In this document: positions 47,060 through 59,895 of the stretch, one piece after another
Position numbering within the stretch: the stretch's first letter is position 1
Layout of the letters: every line of letters starts with the position of its first letter
NCBI GenBank assembly: GCA_032433765.1
Contig: JAVIAB010000051.1
Location: 49,765,986-49,829,985 of the forward strand
Reading direction: 5' to 3'
Length of the DNA: 64,000 nucleotides
From: Megaustenia siamemsis
Lineage: Eukaryota > Mollusca > Gastropoda > Stylommatophora > Ariophantidae
The notes under the pieces: model-generated
What the model was told of the DNA's origin: nothing
What the model saw: only the letters and a program-made list of their open reading frames with translations
The model's database searches: none
Program-made: the position numbers and the translations under genes

Positions 47060-47860
47060 TATGGGTGCCAACCGAGTGCTCTTAAACCTTTCCTGCTTAC
47101 ATTACTTTGGATAGAGAATGCAGGCAACAAAACCCTCTGGGTGTAGAAGCGGGGGTGCAAGACTAGATCTATGAGAATTCACCTGTGTTCGACAGTCATA
47201 TGGATCTGAAGTTAATCATAGTTAGTGCTTATATGCCTTGACGACCCAGGTCAAAGAAAGAACAGTAAAGAAGGAGAGCGATGATTTTGAGGTAACCACT
47301 AGTATTTTGACCATGGAAATCATGGTAGTAACTAAAGCGGTGGCCTGGCTAGAAAGATATTTTTTTACTCATGTATGTTTTCTGAGTGACTTGATGAACA
47401 AGCTCGAGAAAATAGACGGGGGCTGGGCACATAGACAGTGGCTGGTGTTATTAAATAACTCAGGACTGACTGACAGTTGTTTCACTTTCGTTCCTGGACT
47501 CTCATGCATGAAAGGAATGAACGAGCTGATAGCCTGACTGGAATGGCTTCCGAGCATGGAGGACGTGCAATGGGCCAGACTGACATTCTGAATGCACTGA
47601 GGGAGGTACAGCGAGCTAATGATTCAGTCAATGATCAGGGATCTACAGTCATGTCCAGACTGCACGAACATCAATCAAAGCTGACGATGCCAAAGAGAAG
47701 CACTATGCGGGGAGACACTAAACAATGAACACAGAACTGAAGTCGTTAGTCTTCACATACTGATAGACATAAGATAAGTGGGAGAATATCACATCACATA
47801 TGGGAGTGTCCTATGAGGATGAGCAATGAGGATAATCCGTCGACTAACTTTAACTAAAAC
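47060..47860 (+). mobile_element. LINE remnant with RNase H traces, group G
   Basis: Blocks recognisable by comparison with 18356-19090 are CFLSDLMNKLEKI (about 47380-47420, aligned to the ILSDSMSMIRKLE strand) and FVPG followed by MKGMNERADSLTGMAS (about 47490-47550, with the terminal Asp). TDILNALREVQRA follows (about 47580-47620). The first aspartate strand is not found. Frameshifted and inactive. Confidence 0.6.
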
Positions 47861-49039
47861 ACCTTGTACATATCTATAGCTCCACTGAGGAGATAAGTAT
47901 GGTCAGCCTAACTTTTTATTCTCCCATTATGACATGGAGAGTATGTTAACATATTCAAATGCTTTTCTTTTCCAGGTTTGAAATTTTAATGTATGTAAAC
48001 GTCAATCAAAAAAGTCGTTTATTCCTTCCGATGCATTAAATGAAAGGATGTGAAGATGATTGCAGCATTCAATTGTGTTGTTGAAGTTGGTATGAAAGAA
48101 GTAGTGACAGCCTCAATCACTTTTCTTAAATGTATTGCAAGCCAATCCCATCTTTGCTCTTCAATAATTCTGCTCATAACTGAAACTGTTAAAAGATAAA
48201 TATTTAGGTACTAACTTAAAAGTCCTGGAATTAAATATGCGAGTTGTATCTAAAACGTTTGGTGAATGGTCCAATATCTCACCGGATGTGCGCAAGTGCA
48301 CATGGCTATCCAGAGACACGTCGAGAAGCGCCACCTAACGTCGAGTACACGTGACCGTCAGGATAAACTGGCTACAGGTAGTCGATCATAGTCAGTGTGA
48401 GAGATAGGGTCACAGTGCAATTAGGCAACCAGGCGACCGTCTGATTCTGTTACGAATTGAGGACAACGGTGACAGATGCGGATGAAATGTTGTTATAAGT
48501 GTACGAGACGGAATCCTCGACCACGCACCGTGCTCCACAGATCTTGTCCATGCAGAATTATTGTTTTCCCAGGCATGAAGACCGTCATAAAAGGCGCATG
48601 TCTGTGGAGAGCAAATCCAAGACCACGTGACATCGGTTCTGCCATCGATTCCTAAAAGGCATTTGCAGACAGTTTACAGAAGCGCCAAGTTAGGGGAGTC
48701 CTTCCTTTCTGATCTTTTTTAATCGCCCTAACAACTACCTTTAGATGTCCACGGCGTTTTCTGCACCCGTTTACTATACTCCAGTAGCCCCCTACGTTCT
48801 ACTTGTATGTGCAAGTTTGTTTTCTCATGTTTTACAGTATCAGTGTTACCTGTGTACAATACTTGACCTTTATTGAACATCATTAGTGAGCTCCATTCTT
48901 ACGTATTTAAATCATCGACTTGTTTATGGTGACCCATTTACTCTTACTGTGCATTTGTTAATGGTCTGTATATGCATATATACTGATGTATAGTACCAAG
49001 TATAGTGCCAATTCTGACCTATCTATGTAAATGAATAAT
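47861..49039. other. Noncoding stretch with a GC-rich section
   Basis: 48270-48700 is clearly richer in CG dinucleotides than its surroundings, but I find no frame or RNA structure that I can name. It may be part of an unrecognised element or regulatory sequence of a gene outside the recognisable set. Confidence 0.35.
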
Positions 49040-49440
49040 GGACAGTTTATAAAGCAAAGGAAAGACGATTAGAAATCAAAAGAGATTGTATTTCTCAAAA
49101 AAAAATGTTGAGAGTTCCCTGGACAGCTAAAAAGACCAACGAGGAAATTCTCAAAAAGGCCAACACAAAAAAGGGAGCTCCTAAAAAACATAAAAATGAA
49201 AGAATCTAGATTTTACGGAAATATCGTGAGAAGAGAAAATTTCGAATACTTGGTTACTACTGAAAAAATACAGGGAAAGAAAGATCGTGGACGTCAAAAA
49301 TAGAAGATTCTAGACAGCTTTATGTAGCGACATGGAAAACAGTCAACAACAGAATGTATGCGATGCTCTATGGACATAAAATCGTGGAAGGATATGACCG
49401 CCATGTCAATCGGTATGACACATGTTGATGGTGATGGTGG
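49040..49440 (+). mobile_element. LINE 3' end, group C
   Basis: It carries MLRVPWTAKKTNEEIL, a VRRENFEYLVTTEKIQGKK-like block, GRQK and the terminal WKDMTAMSIG-like sequence, ending in GTTGATGGTGATGG. Stops and indels throughout. Confidence 0.75.
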
Positions 49441-49985
49441 TATCCATATGCATGGAAACATGTGGTCATGTGTTTATATTTATATAAGTTTAGCTGCATT
49501 TATTTATGAACGTGTATGTATGCATATGTGCGTATAGCTATAAATGATTGAGATATAGTTGTGGGAACAAATACTTTCCATACTCCAGTCGCAACCAATC
49601 TTATAACATATTATTAGAACCAGTCCGTAAATAGGCCCATTTGCCTGTTGACAGGGTCACACCAAGCACTGCAAAGAAATTTCTTTCAGTGAGTTAAATA
49701 TTTTCTTTTTCGGATATTTTTGTTATATTCTTAATTATAACTTACATTGTTTGTTTGTTTTTTTTTGGTTTGTGTGCGTGTTGTCAATTTTGCATCTGAA
49801 GGCCTACTGACTGAGCCGGAACATAATTTTTAAATGTGACCTGTTGCGCAGTTATGTAAAGTTGTAAACATACCAGTTTTTGCTTTTTGTTCAATATCAT
49901 CCTGATCATTAGCTTTACAGGGGCTTCGCTTGTTTATACCCTTATCCGCTTTTAAGAAAAAAAAATATTTCAAAGAATTCTAATT
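49441..49985. other. Noncoding stretch
   Basis: Nothing recognised. Confidence 0.4.
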
Positions 49986-50230
49986 ATACAAATAGAATGT
50001 GTAAGACATATAAAGAAATACAATAACTTACAGAAAATCATATAGGGAGGGAGAACACAAGGTAAATGTGTTGACGGCAGATACAGACAAGAGTGGACAG
50101 AACATAAAGCTGTAGACACGAAAACCTATATCAGACTATCACTGCAATAGTAAGAGTGTAATGGTTCTCCATGGTTGCCAGTCTTTAGTGAGGTGACGGC
50201 ATAGAATGGTGACAAATCATTACGTGCCCT
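49986..50230 (+). mobile_element. Possible LINE 3' remnant
   Basis: A degraded stretch reads GKCVDGRYRQEWTEHKAVD and, further on, CCATGGTTGCCAGTCTTTAG, which resembles the group D terminus CATGGTAGCCAATCTTCGAT. Too decayed for a firm call. Confidence 0.4.
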
Positions 50231-50344
50231 TAATTGAACTTTTCATATCACTATAATTTATACGCAGGTTTACATAGAACCACAGAAATCCACACACATT
50301 ATATTGTAGATATATTACCATGATTTAAGTCTCCCTATATCATA

Positions 50345-50930
50345 TTAAATGTGATGTTAAATAATAACATCAGATGGGAGATACACCACAGAAATAAAAA
50401 GCAGAATAGCTCAGGCCAAAATAGCATTTCAGAAAATGAAAAATATCTTATGCAACAAATCTATGTCAATAGAAATGAGAAAGAGAGTTCATCTGTGCTA
50501 TATAAAACCAATTCTGACCTATGGAAGCGAATCATGAACAGTAGACATACAAATGAAAAGACGATTAGAGGCCACAGAGATGGGATTTCTCAGAAGAATG
50601 TTGAAAGTTCCCTGGACAGATAAAAAGACCAATGAGGAAGTTCTCAAAGAGGCCAACACAAAAGGGAGCTCTTAAAAAACATCAGAAAGAAGCAATCAAA
50701 ATTTGAGGGGAACATCTTGAGAAGAGGAAAGTTGGAATACTTGGTTACAACTGGCAAAATAAAAGGAAAGAGAGATCGCGGACGACAAAGGGAGAAAATA
50801 CTGGATAGCTTGGTGTTATGGCATGGAAAACAGTCAACAACAGAACTCATAAGATACACTGTGGATAGAAGATTGTGGAGGGACATGATCGCCAACGCCA
50901 ACCGGTACTGTACATGATGATAATGATTAT
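50345..50930 (+). mobile_element. LINE 3' part, group C (RTE-like)
   Basis: The first frame includes SSGQNSISENEKYLMQQI. Other frames carry LTYGSES, MLKVPWTDKKTNEEVL and LRRGKLEYLVTTGKIKGKRD, then RGRQREKILDSLVLWHGKQS and RLWRDMIANANRYCT at the stop (about 50917). The LRRML-x-PWTAKK-TNEEVL and RDRGRQREKILDSL motifs are the usual C-terminus of RTE-type endonuclease-reverse transcriptases. The tail ATGATGATAATG runs directly into the giant ATATT microsatellite. Confidence 0.82.
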
Positions 50931-52404
50931 ATTACAATACATAATATTATATTATATTATATTACATTATATTATATTATATTATATTATATTATATTAT
51001 ATTATATTATATTATATTATATTATATTATATTATATTATATTATATTATATTATATTATATTATATTATATTATATTATATTATATTATATTATATTAT
51101 ATTATATTATATTATATTATATTATATTATATTATATTATATTATATATATTATATTATATTATAGTATATTATATTATATTATATTATATTATATTATA
51201 TTATATTATATTATATTACATTACATTACATTACATTACATTACATTACATTACATTATATTATATTATATTATATTATATTATATTATATTATATTATA
51301 TTATATTATATTATTATATTATATTATATTATATTATATTATATTATATTATATACTATATTATATTACATTATATTATATAATATTATATTATATTATA
51401 TTATATTATATTATATTATATTATATTATATTATATTATATTATATTATATTATATTATATTATATTATATTATATTATTTATATTATATTATATTATAT
51501 TATATTATATTATATTATATTATATTATATTATATTATATTATATTATATTATATTATATTATATTATATTATATTATATTATATTATATTATATTATAT
51601 TATATTATATTATATTATATTATATTATATTATATTATATTATATTATATTATATTTATTATATTATATTATATTGCATTGTATTATATTATATTATATT
51701 ATATTATATTATATTATATTACATTACATTACATTACATTACATTACATTATATTACATTACATTACATTACATTACATTACATTATATTATATTGTATT
51801 ATATTTATTATATTATATTATATTATATTATATTATATTATATTATATTATATTATATTATATATATTATATTATATTATATTATATTATATTATATTAT
51901 ATTATATTATATTATTTTATTTATATTATATTATATTATATTATATTATATTATATTATATTATATTATATTATATTATATTATATTATATTATATTATA
52001 TTATATTATATTATATTTATATTATATTATATTATATTATATTATATTATATTATATTATATTATATTATATTATATTATATTATATTATATTATATTAT
52101 ATTATATTATATTATATTATATTATATTATATTATATTATATTATATTATATTATATTATATTATATTATATTATATTATATTATATTATATTATATTAT
52201 ATTATATTATATTATATTATATTATATTATATTATATTATATTATATTATATTATATTATATTATATTATATTATATTATTATATTATATTATATTATAT
52301 TATATTATATTATATTATATTATATTATATTATATTATATATTATATATATTATATTATATTATATTATATTATATTATATATTATATTATATTATATTA
52401 TATA
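50931..52404. repeat. 1.47-kb ATATT pentanucleotide microsatellite
   Basis: About 290 copies of ATATT, nearly perfect. Interruptions are clusters of ACATT variants (about 51220-51255, 51720-51785), a few length slips (TATTTATT, ATATATATT) and single substitutions. One frame stays open for its whole length with the period YYIIL, which is a consequence of a 15-nt super-period without stops. It begins at the 3' tail of the adjacent LINE. Confidence 0.98.
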
Positions 52405-53135
52405 CGTGAAGTTTCGTGAGCAGTGGATATGTGACACTATGAGAGCAGTCGACAATTATATTAGTTGAAGTCAATGGTTGACAGTGTAGTCACTACGGTG
52501 ACAGATAAATAAATTCACTGCCATTATAGAAAAGTAAGCCAATCTTTTAATATTGCCAAGAAACCCTTGATGGGCTGTAAAGGCTTGATATCTTTGGGTA
52601 AAGACCTACTTTAAAGGCATCAGTTATTTCACTTCGGAAGAATAACGTCTTCTAGAGCGATATTGAAATTCATTCGATGGTTTTCTAATCTGTCATTAGA
52701 AGGCCCCCATAACTATAAAGAAATGGGAAACAACGCGAGAGTACAGTGATATGATGTTTTCTAACCAAAAATCAAAACGCAAACATTAATCTAAGATTGA
52801 AATAAATTACGTTAATCATGACAATTGAATATGGAGATAATTTTTAGTTTTCGAGAGCCACTGTAGTTTTTCTGTGACGGAGACAAATTCACTAAGATCA
52901 CTTTAATTTATGCCCCTAAACTAGGACTTTACCTACCTTTCTTCATTGCGAAAAAAATGAGAGAAATGATAGTAAAGAGAACAAACGAAGGCTGAGTAGA
53001 TGAATAAATGAAAACAGATGCGCCACTTATGGAGGGAAAGGTATACAAGCACAAAATATAAATTGTCTAAAAGACCCTCACTCTTCCCGTAGCAACATGA
53101 AACTTGGAATATCGACAGATCTGCTCAAATGTTTT
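52405..53135. other. Noncoding stretch
   Basis: Nothing recognised. Confidence 0.4.
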
Positions 53136-53480
53136 TGAATGCAAGTTGTATATAGAAGAATGATTAGAACACCCTGGACAGCAAACATACATGCCCATTT
53201 TGCATCAACTTTCTTTTCTTGAAACAGGTTTCTAAGGAACAGAAATACAATGATAAATAAAATATTTGGACTATACACGATGGTCTGGCGGAGAAGCAAA
53301 TTATTTGGGATATGGTACCAGCTAGGCAAGAGAAAAAAGGAATGACCAAGAAGTGATGTAGGTGCAATATATTACAAACGAGCTGAATATTACTAATGCA
53401 GATGTAGGGCCTCTCCCACAAGAGAGTGAACACTTTACAGCAGTAGCTGTTTTAGGAATCAAAGGACGAGTAGAACACAA
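53136..53480 (+). mobile_element. Probable LINE C-terminal remnant
   Basis: A plus-strand frame reads VYRRMIRTPWTANIHAHF, matching the RRML-x-PWTA motif of RTE-type C-termini. The following sequence is too diverged to align by eye. Confidence 0.4.
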
Positions 53481-53717
53481 TGTTTGGTGACAGCTCTACA
53501 AAAGAGGACAATACCGAGTATTGACTTTTCGACCTACATGACCGACCTTTCTCAGAAAACAGGGACAACAAAAACGAACAAACGTTCAAGGGAAATTTAC
53601 TGACGACATGTTAGGGATGACTAAAACTGGTGAAATAAAGAAGGAGAAAATATAATGAAAAGAACTTCGCTTTGTTGTGGAAGTCTAAGGTCCACAACAG
53701 CCGAATGCTAGACAGGT

Positions 53718-54541
53718 AACTATCACTACCATCACCAGTACCACTACCATCACCAGTACCACTACCATCACCGTCACCACTACCATCACCGTCACCATTA
53801 CCACTACATCACCATTACCACTACCATCACCACTACCACTACCATCACCGTCACCACTACCATCACCACTACCACTACCATCATCACTACCACTACCATC
53901 ACCACTACCACTACCATCACCGTCACCACTACCACTACCATCACCATTACCACTACCATCATCACTACCACTACCATCACCGTCACCACTACCACTACCA
54001 TCACCATTACCACTACCAACACCACTACCACTACCATCACCGTCACCACTACCACTACCATCATCACTACCACTACCATCACCATTACCACTACCATCAC
54101 CACTACCACTACCATCACCACTACCACTATCATCACAATTACCACTACCATCACCACTACCACTACCATCACCACTACCACTACCATCACCATTACCACT
54201 ACCATCACCGTCACCACTACCATCACCATTACCACTACCATCACCACTACCACTACCATCACCACTACCACTATCATCACCACTACCACTACCATCACCA
54301 TTACCACTACCATCACCACTACCACTACCATCACCGTCACCACTACCATCACCATTACCACTACCATCACCATTACCACTACCATCACCGTCACCACTAC
54401 CATCACCATTACCACTACCATCACCACTACCACTACCATCACCACTACCACTATCATCACCACTACCACTACCATCACCATTACCACTACCATCACCACT
54501 ACCACTACCATCACCACTACCACTATCATCACCACTATAAT
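53718..54541. repeat. Hexamer/18-bp array of ACCATC and ACCACT
   Basis: About 820 bp of ACCATCACC, ACTACC, ATTACC and GTCACC words in a 6-bp frame with an approximate 18-bp super-period. The minus strand has a frame of over 350 codons whose array part encodes only G, S, D and N ([10 protein letters not shown]), preceded by ~80 residues of ordinary-looking sequence. The G/S/D part has no variation that suggests selection and changes frame meaning freely (MVVVMV in the neighbouring frame). I consider it satellite DNA. Confidence 0.95.
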
Positions 54542-55642
54542 CAGGCACCACACGAAGAGAAATCAGCGGAAGCGGAAAGGTAACCTGCCCACGTAACAAG
54601 GATAGGATAGAGACTGAAGAGGGTGGAAGAGTTAGAAGTAAAAATGGGTGGGGGGGGAGGAGAGGAGAGCCCCATTCCAACATGAAGAAGCTAGATGACG
54701 ATCGTAATGTAGAAAACATGATAAAGAATTGACTGTGTTTAAGTGTATCGGAATTAATAAACAGTCTTATACACGTAATCATTCCAGACAAAAATAACTC
54801 AATCTAGGCAAAAGCGAACTTAAGGATTGGTTTCAAAACGTCCCATAATATTCGGTTTAGAAGTTAGATGTCGGGTTTCAATAAGAAAACAAGCAGAGCG
54901 GAGTAGCTATCTAATCACAAACAATCATTCTAATATCTACACAGCATAATAGCAGTGACAAACTTACGACAAAGGTCATTTCATTTCTCTTCAGCGGCTA
55001 CAAAACAAGTCCTATTTTTAATTTCTTTTATTAAATAATCCTTAATATAACTATTGTATAATGCACTCGCTCATTTATAAATAATATTTTGTAATCCGCC
55101 TGTCTGCCTTTCTGTTTATAACTATCCACACAACAAATTAATTACTTACACATTTATAACATTTTGGTCTCTTTTTCTTTCTAAAGAAAGCAACTGCTTT
55201 ATTGTTTCTTTCATATTTTTGTGCGGTATGAAAATACCCGCATCCGTTGTGGTTTCTTTGATCCTAGAAAAAATGGAGACAGGAAGTTGTTAGGATACAA
55301 GGTTGCCGTTGTCGACATTTGCAGGAAGATGCGCTGAAAACAGACTACCCCGTTGTTGAGAAAATACGGGCCGTCAGGCTATTATAGCACATATTGTGTA
55401 AACCTCTTTGGCTGTCTGATCCCATATCTTGTCTCAAATGTTGTGTTTATATTGATCCATCCATTCGTGTTTCGTTAACTCTGATCCTTTACATAAGCTA
55501 TTTCGTTTCAATAAATGCCCTTTTTGTAATCTTATTCTATTCATCCCTAGAACGATTCATCCATGCTTCTATACGTTATTTAATCTATTCGTCTGTCTGC
55601 TTAGCGTTTTATCTGTATCGACTTTTTTTCTGTTTGCTTGCG
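54542..55642. other. Noncoding stretch
   Basis: A short poly-G run lies at about 54648-54656. No gene recognised. Confidence 0.4.
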
Positions 55643-56047
<405 letters not shown>

Positions 56048-56137
56048 AGTAGCTAACATTGCATTCCTCAAGTGAAGTAACAAAGTGTTTACAAGAGTAT
56101 TTATCTCTAGGTGGTGCAACAGCTACTGTTAGTATAG

Positions 56138-57285
56138 GATGGATAAACATCAGTAGATGTTACTGTAAAAACATCAGTGGATCTTCTTCCTCTTTTCTCT
56201 TTTCACTGATACCTAAAAGGTATCGTGGTTTATATCTTTTGTCGTTCTTGAGCTGCTCGAACTGTCTGAATTAGTGACTTTCCTTTGCTGTTACATGTCT
56301 GTGTTACTGCATCTATCCATCTTCTTCTGGGTCTTCCTCTTGGTCTTTTTCTATGCATTCTCGAGAAGAACGCCCTTGATGGTGATTGATAAGGATTCAT
56401 TCTGACCAGGTGGCCAAACCATTTAAGTTGTTGTTGTTCTATATATTCTTGGCAGGGTTTTGTTCCTACCATTTTTCTTATGGTTTCATTTGGTATTCTA
56501 TCTCTTCTTGTGTTGTTTGTTACTTTTCTCAAGCATCACATCTCACATGTATTGATCTTTCTTAAATGTAATTTACAAAGGGTCCATGTTTGACTTTCAT
56601 AGCACAAAGTTGGTATGAAAATGATATTTATCATTTGTTGTTTAGCTGGCATAGAAATGTTTGGATGTCTTAGCAATGGTGAAAGCTGGTATGTGACAGC
56701 ATTTGCTTTTGTATTCTCATGTCAATTTCTCTGTCTAGTTTTCCATCTTCTGTGAACATTGTGCCTAAATACTTGAATTCCTCTACTTGTTTTATTTCTT
56801 CATCTTTGATCTTAATGTTTAATGGGTGTCTTAATTTGCTTATTCGTATAGCCTCTGTTTTTGCTGTGTTAATTTTCATACTGTAGTTTGTGCAGCTTTT
56901 ATCTAGAGATGTTATATGCTGTTGTAGCAGGTTTTCATCCTCATATATTAGGCATTGGTCATCTGCGAAGAGTAGCTCGTTGACGTTGGAGTTTTCTACT
57001 AGTGGATGTAACTGTTAAAACATTAGTGGATCTAATTGTAAAAACATCAGTGGATCTAATAGTAAAACATCAGTGGATCTAATTGTAAAACATCAGTGGA
57101 TCTAATTGTAAAAACATCAGTGGATCTAATTGTAAAACATCAGTGGATATAATTGTTAAAACATCAGTGGATCTACTTGTAAAAACATCAGTGGATCTAA
57201 TAGTAAAAACATCAGTGGATCTAATTGTAAAACATCAGTGGATATAATTGTAAAAACATCAGTGGATCTAACTGCAAAATCATGG
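56138..57285. repeat. 23-25-bp minisatellite split by a LINE
   Basis: Units of AAAACATCAGTGGATCTAAT with a short variable linker (TGT/AGT). Two units lie left of the LINE (56138-56182) and about eleven right of it (57001-57285). The array must have existed, at least as a short version, before the LINE inserted. Confidence 0.9.
56183..57000 (-). mobile_element. 5'-truncated LINE, group H, inside a minisatellite
   Basis: Minus-strand reading: NSNVNELLFADDQCLIYED (RT catalytic FADD, about 56945-57000), MKINTAKTEAIRISKLRHPL, VEEFKYLGTMFTEDGKLDRE, MRKVTNNTRRDRIPNETIRK, LKWFGHLVRMNPYQSPSRAF and RGRPRRRWIDAVTQTCNSKG. The 3' tail is GAA/GAG-rich. AGTGGAT flanks both ends (56176-56182, 57001-57007), but this word is also part of every minisatellite unit, so it cannot be proven to be a target duplication. 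Confidence 0.82.
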
Positions 57286-57610
57286 CTCCTAAAGAGAAGA
57301 TATAGTTAACGGTTTCTTTCTCTTCTGTTGGGCTCTTCTGCTGTTATACCTCGGAGAATTTCTAGTTTCCCGTTATTTACCTTTTTTTTTCTTAGTCATG
57401 CGTTTGACACTCTTCATTCCTGTGGTGGTTATTTTGCTAGTTGGTCTTGAGTTAATGTTTCGAAAGTTTCAGAACCAATATTTTCTATATAAGTGGATAT
57501 AGAAGCCTCAAAGATTAAACAAAAACAGAATTGAAAATCGTATGGAAGCCTGCTCTAAGATCGAGCGGAAGTTTATTGCATTGAAACCCTTGATGCGTCG
57601 ACTTCAGGAG
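57286..57610. other. Noncoding stretch
   Basis: Nothing recognised. Confidence 0.35.
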
Positions 57611-57915
57611 CTTTGTGGTGGGCTTGCTCGTCTTCTTTCCTTTCTCATTTGCTTGTCTGCGTCGAGAGGAGATATAGTTTGCTGTCTTTTGCTCTTCTGT
57701 TGGCCTCTATTTATAACTTACCTAGAGTTAGTTTTATTGCACACATCCATTTGTTTCTTGGTCCGCCTTTGAGTCTGGTGTTCTCGCAAAGTTTATATGT
57801 TGATCACGTGGCCAAACTGTTTTATTTCGTGTTCCTTAAAGTATTCTATGACAGGAATTATTCCGAGTTTTTTCCTAAGTTCTTCATTTCTGACTTTATC
57901 TCTTAGACTGTTTCT

Positions 57916-58493
57916 AATGACAAACGATAATTCCCAAACAGCAGAGATAGAATCAAGATGCAACAAAGCTTGTCAAATCATCGGACAGTTATCATCACTA
58001 TTGTCCAACAAGGAAATAACTCTGGAGGCAAAACGAGCACTATACAATGCAATCTTCATCCCAACGTTGTGCTACCAATGCCAGACCTGGACCGTAGATG
58101 CAAGAACAATAAGAAAAATAACCTCTACAGAGAGGAAATGTGTTAGACGAATGACAGGAAACAGTCTGAGAGATAATATCAGAAATGAAGAACTGAGAAA
58201 AAAGCTAGGAATAGCACCCGCCATAGAATATATAAGGAAACAACAGATACAATGGTTTGGCCACGTGACAAGGCAGAAAGAACAAAACACAACACAACGA
58301 GCCTTCAACAAACGTTGTGAGAACACCAGATCCAAGGGTCGACCACGAAAAAGATGGGTCGATGGAATATTAGAAGCACTACGAAACATAACAGCAGCAG
58401 AGGCGAACAGAAGAGCAAAAGACCGCAAATTATATCTCCCCTCGACGCTGAAAGGCAGATAAGGAAGGAAAGAAGAAGAAGGGGAAGAAAAGA
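57916..58493 (+). mobile_element. Young 5'-truncated group B LINE inserted into an older group B LINE
   Basis: An intact plus-strand frame runs through MTNDNSQTAEIESRCNKACQ, LEAKRALYNAIFIPTLCYQC, KCVRRMTGNSLRDNIRNEEL, GRPRKRWVDGILEALRNITA and LYLPSTLKGR to the stop at 58460-58462. A GAAGAAGAAGGGGAAG tail follows. AGACTGTTTC is present on both sides (57905-57914 and 58494-58503), a target-site duplication. It is the least damaged C-terminus of this family in the window. Confidence 0.88.
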
Positions 58494-58601
58494 AGACTGT
58501 TTCCTGCCACTCCTCTAACACATTTTACCTCGGTAGTGGTTATTTTCCTTATTGTTCTTTATTTTGGAGTTCAGGTCTAGCATAAGTACGCAAAGTTGGT
58601 A

Positions 58602-59895
58602 CAGTAAAGTCTCGATTATGCGGTACTCAATAATCCGGAATTCTCAATTTAACGGACTTTTTTTTTTTTTTTAATTATTATAGGGAGAAAGCTTGAATCA
58701 TGTTTTGTTCAGTTAAATTAAATGCCTTTATCCGGAAATCGAAAACGCTACAACACGGTTTGTGCGCTGCGCTTACTTCTACAGGCTCTATCATTACACA
58801 ATATTGCGTTTACAATAGTGTATTTACAGCAATATACTTCAAATAGGAGCGAACATATTTTATTCAATCCAGACATTGTGTCTCCAAATATTCCAAGTAA
58901 AAGCGACAGACAGTCTATATCTTCACTTTTTCCCCCGACTAAATGTTTTTGTCGGGAAATCTTAGTCGTGCCAAAAACACTTATCTACATGATTTTACAA
59001 ATTTGCTTAATTTTCTCATAGCCTGCTTTAGATCTAAAGTTGGTCATGAATTTGTCAAAAATATGGCGTTTGACAGTCTGACCGAACATTAGAAGCAGAC
59101 GTATTGTTTGTGAAAATTGAAGAGCCCATAACTTTGATGATTATAAATCAAAGGTTGAGCAGCCGGCGTGCAGTGACATAGAGATGGTGAGAAGAAAGGG
59201 GAAGGGGTTCAAAAATTACCGACTGGAAATTCAAAAAGAGTAAGATACAGAGTTTGACGTTAGTTTGTCTCAGACATTTGTGCAAGCTGAAATTCGTTCC
59301 ATCAGTATAAATTATACATGATATGCTATAAACGCATGTGTGCATACTTTTTAACGGAATACATTTTTGTGTTAAATAATGGCCTCTGCGAGTGCAAACC
59401 ACACCTCAATTTCCCGCAAAGGTAAACGCAAGCGAACTGTATTGACACTGAACCAGAAGATTGAAATCGCTAGTAGACTTGAAAAAGGCGTTAATCGCAA
59501 CGTTTTGATGACTGAATTTGGCATAGCCTCTTCAACATTATATGACATACGAAATCAAAAAGATGAGTTGTTTAAGTTTGCGTCGGAGTCTGAAAGCAGC
59601 AACAATATACACCAGAGACGAAGTATGAAACGGCCAAAATTTGAAAAACTCGACGACGTCCTTTATGTGTGGTTTTTAGAAAGAAGAAGAAAAGGAATGC
59701 CAATATCAGGACCCATGTTGATAGAGAAAGCTAGTGAATGTCACACGAATTTAAATATTTCTGAGCATTGCAATTTTTCAATCATGTTTTTTCATAAATT
59801 TTGAGTTTGGTTTTCTTACTCTCGATTATCCAGAAAAATTCAATTATCCAGAATGGGTTCTTCCCCGAGCATTTCGGATAATCGAGACTTTACTG
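58602..59895 (+). mobile_element. Tigger/pogo-like DNA transposon, internally deleted
   Basis: Terminal inverted repeats CAGTAAAGTCTCGATTAT (left, then GCG; right complement continues CCG) enclose 1294 bp. The dinucleotide TA flanks it at 58600-58601 and 59896-59897, the expected target duplication. Sub-terminal copies of ATAATCCGGAATT and the complement of ATTATCCAGAA recur near both ends. It contains one coding frame with a CENP-B-type DNA-binding region but no DDE catalytic domain, so it is non-autonomous. Confidence 0.9.
59379..59804 (+). CDS. CENP-B/Tigger-type DNA-binding protein fragment (141 codons)
   Basis: ATG follows AAATA at 59379. Residues about 12-60 (RKGKRKRTVLTLNQKIEIAS, RLEKGVNRNVLMTEFGIASS, TLYDIRNQKDEL) form the N-terminal helix-turn-helix of CENP-B/pogo transposases (L-x-x-K-x-x-I-x-x-x-E-x-G...TL..I...). 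Residues 80-115 (KFEKLDDVLYVWFLERRRK, GMPISGPMLIEKAS) form the second HTH_Tnp/CENPB half. After NLNISEHCNFS the sequence stops abruptly. Normal family members continue ~350 residues to a DDE domain, which is missing here. The frame is open and undamaged, so the product, if made, would be a DNA-binding protein without nuclease activity. Expression is unknown. Confidence 0.75.
   Translation: MASASANHTSISRKGKRKRTVLTLNQKIEIASRLEKGVNRNVLMTEFGIASSTLYDIRNQKDELFKFASESESSNNIHQRRSMKRPKFEKLDDVLYVWFLERRRKGMPISGPMLIEKASECHTNLNISEHCNFSIMFFHKF

Noticed and set aside
50875..52468. 514-codon Tyr/Ile/Leu frame
   Set aside because: It is the ATATT microsatellite translated; the first residues belong to the end of a LINE in a different frame.
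53685..54791. 368-codon frame with G/S/D/N repeats as a silk-like or calcium-binding protein
   Set aside because: The repeat part is simple hexamer DNA. The neighbouring frame is equally open (Val/Met), and the N-terminal ~80 residues show no signal peptide or known domain that I can identify.
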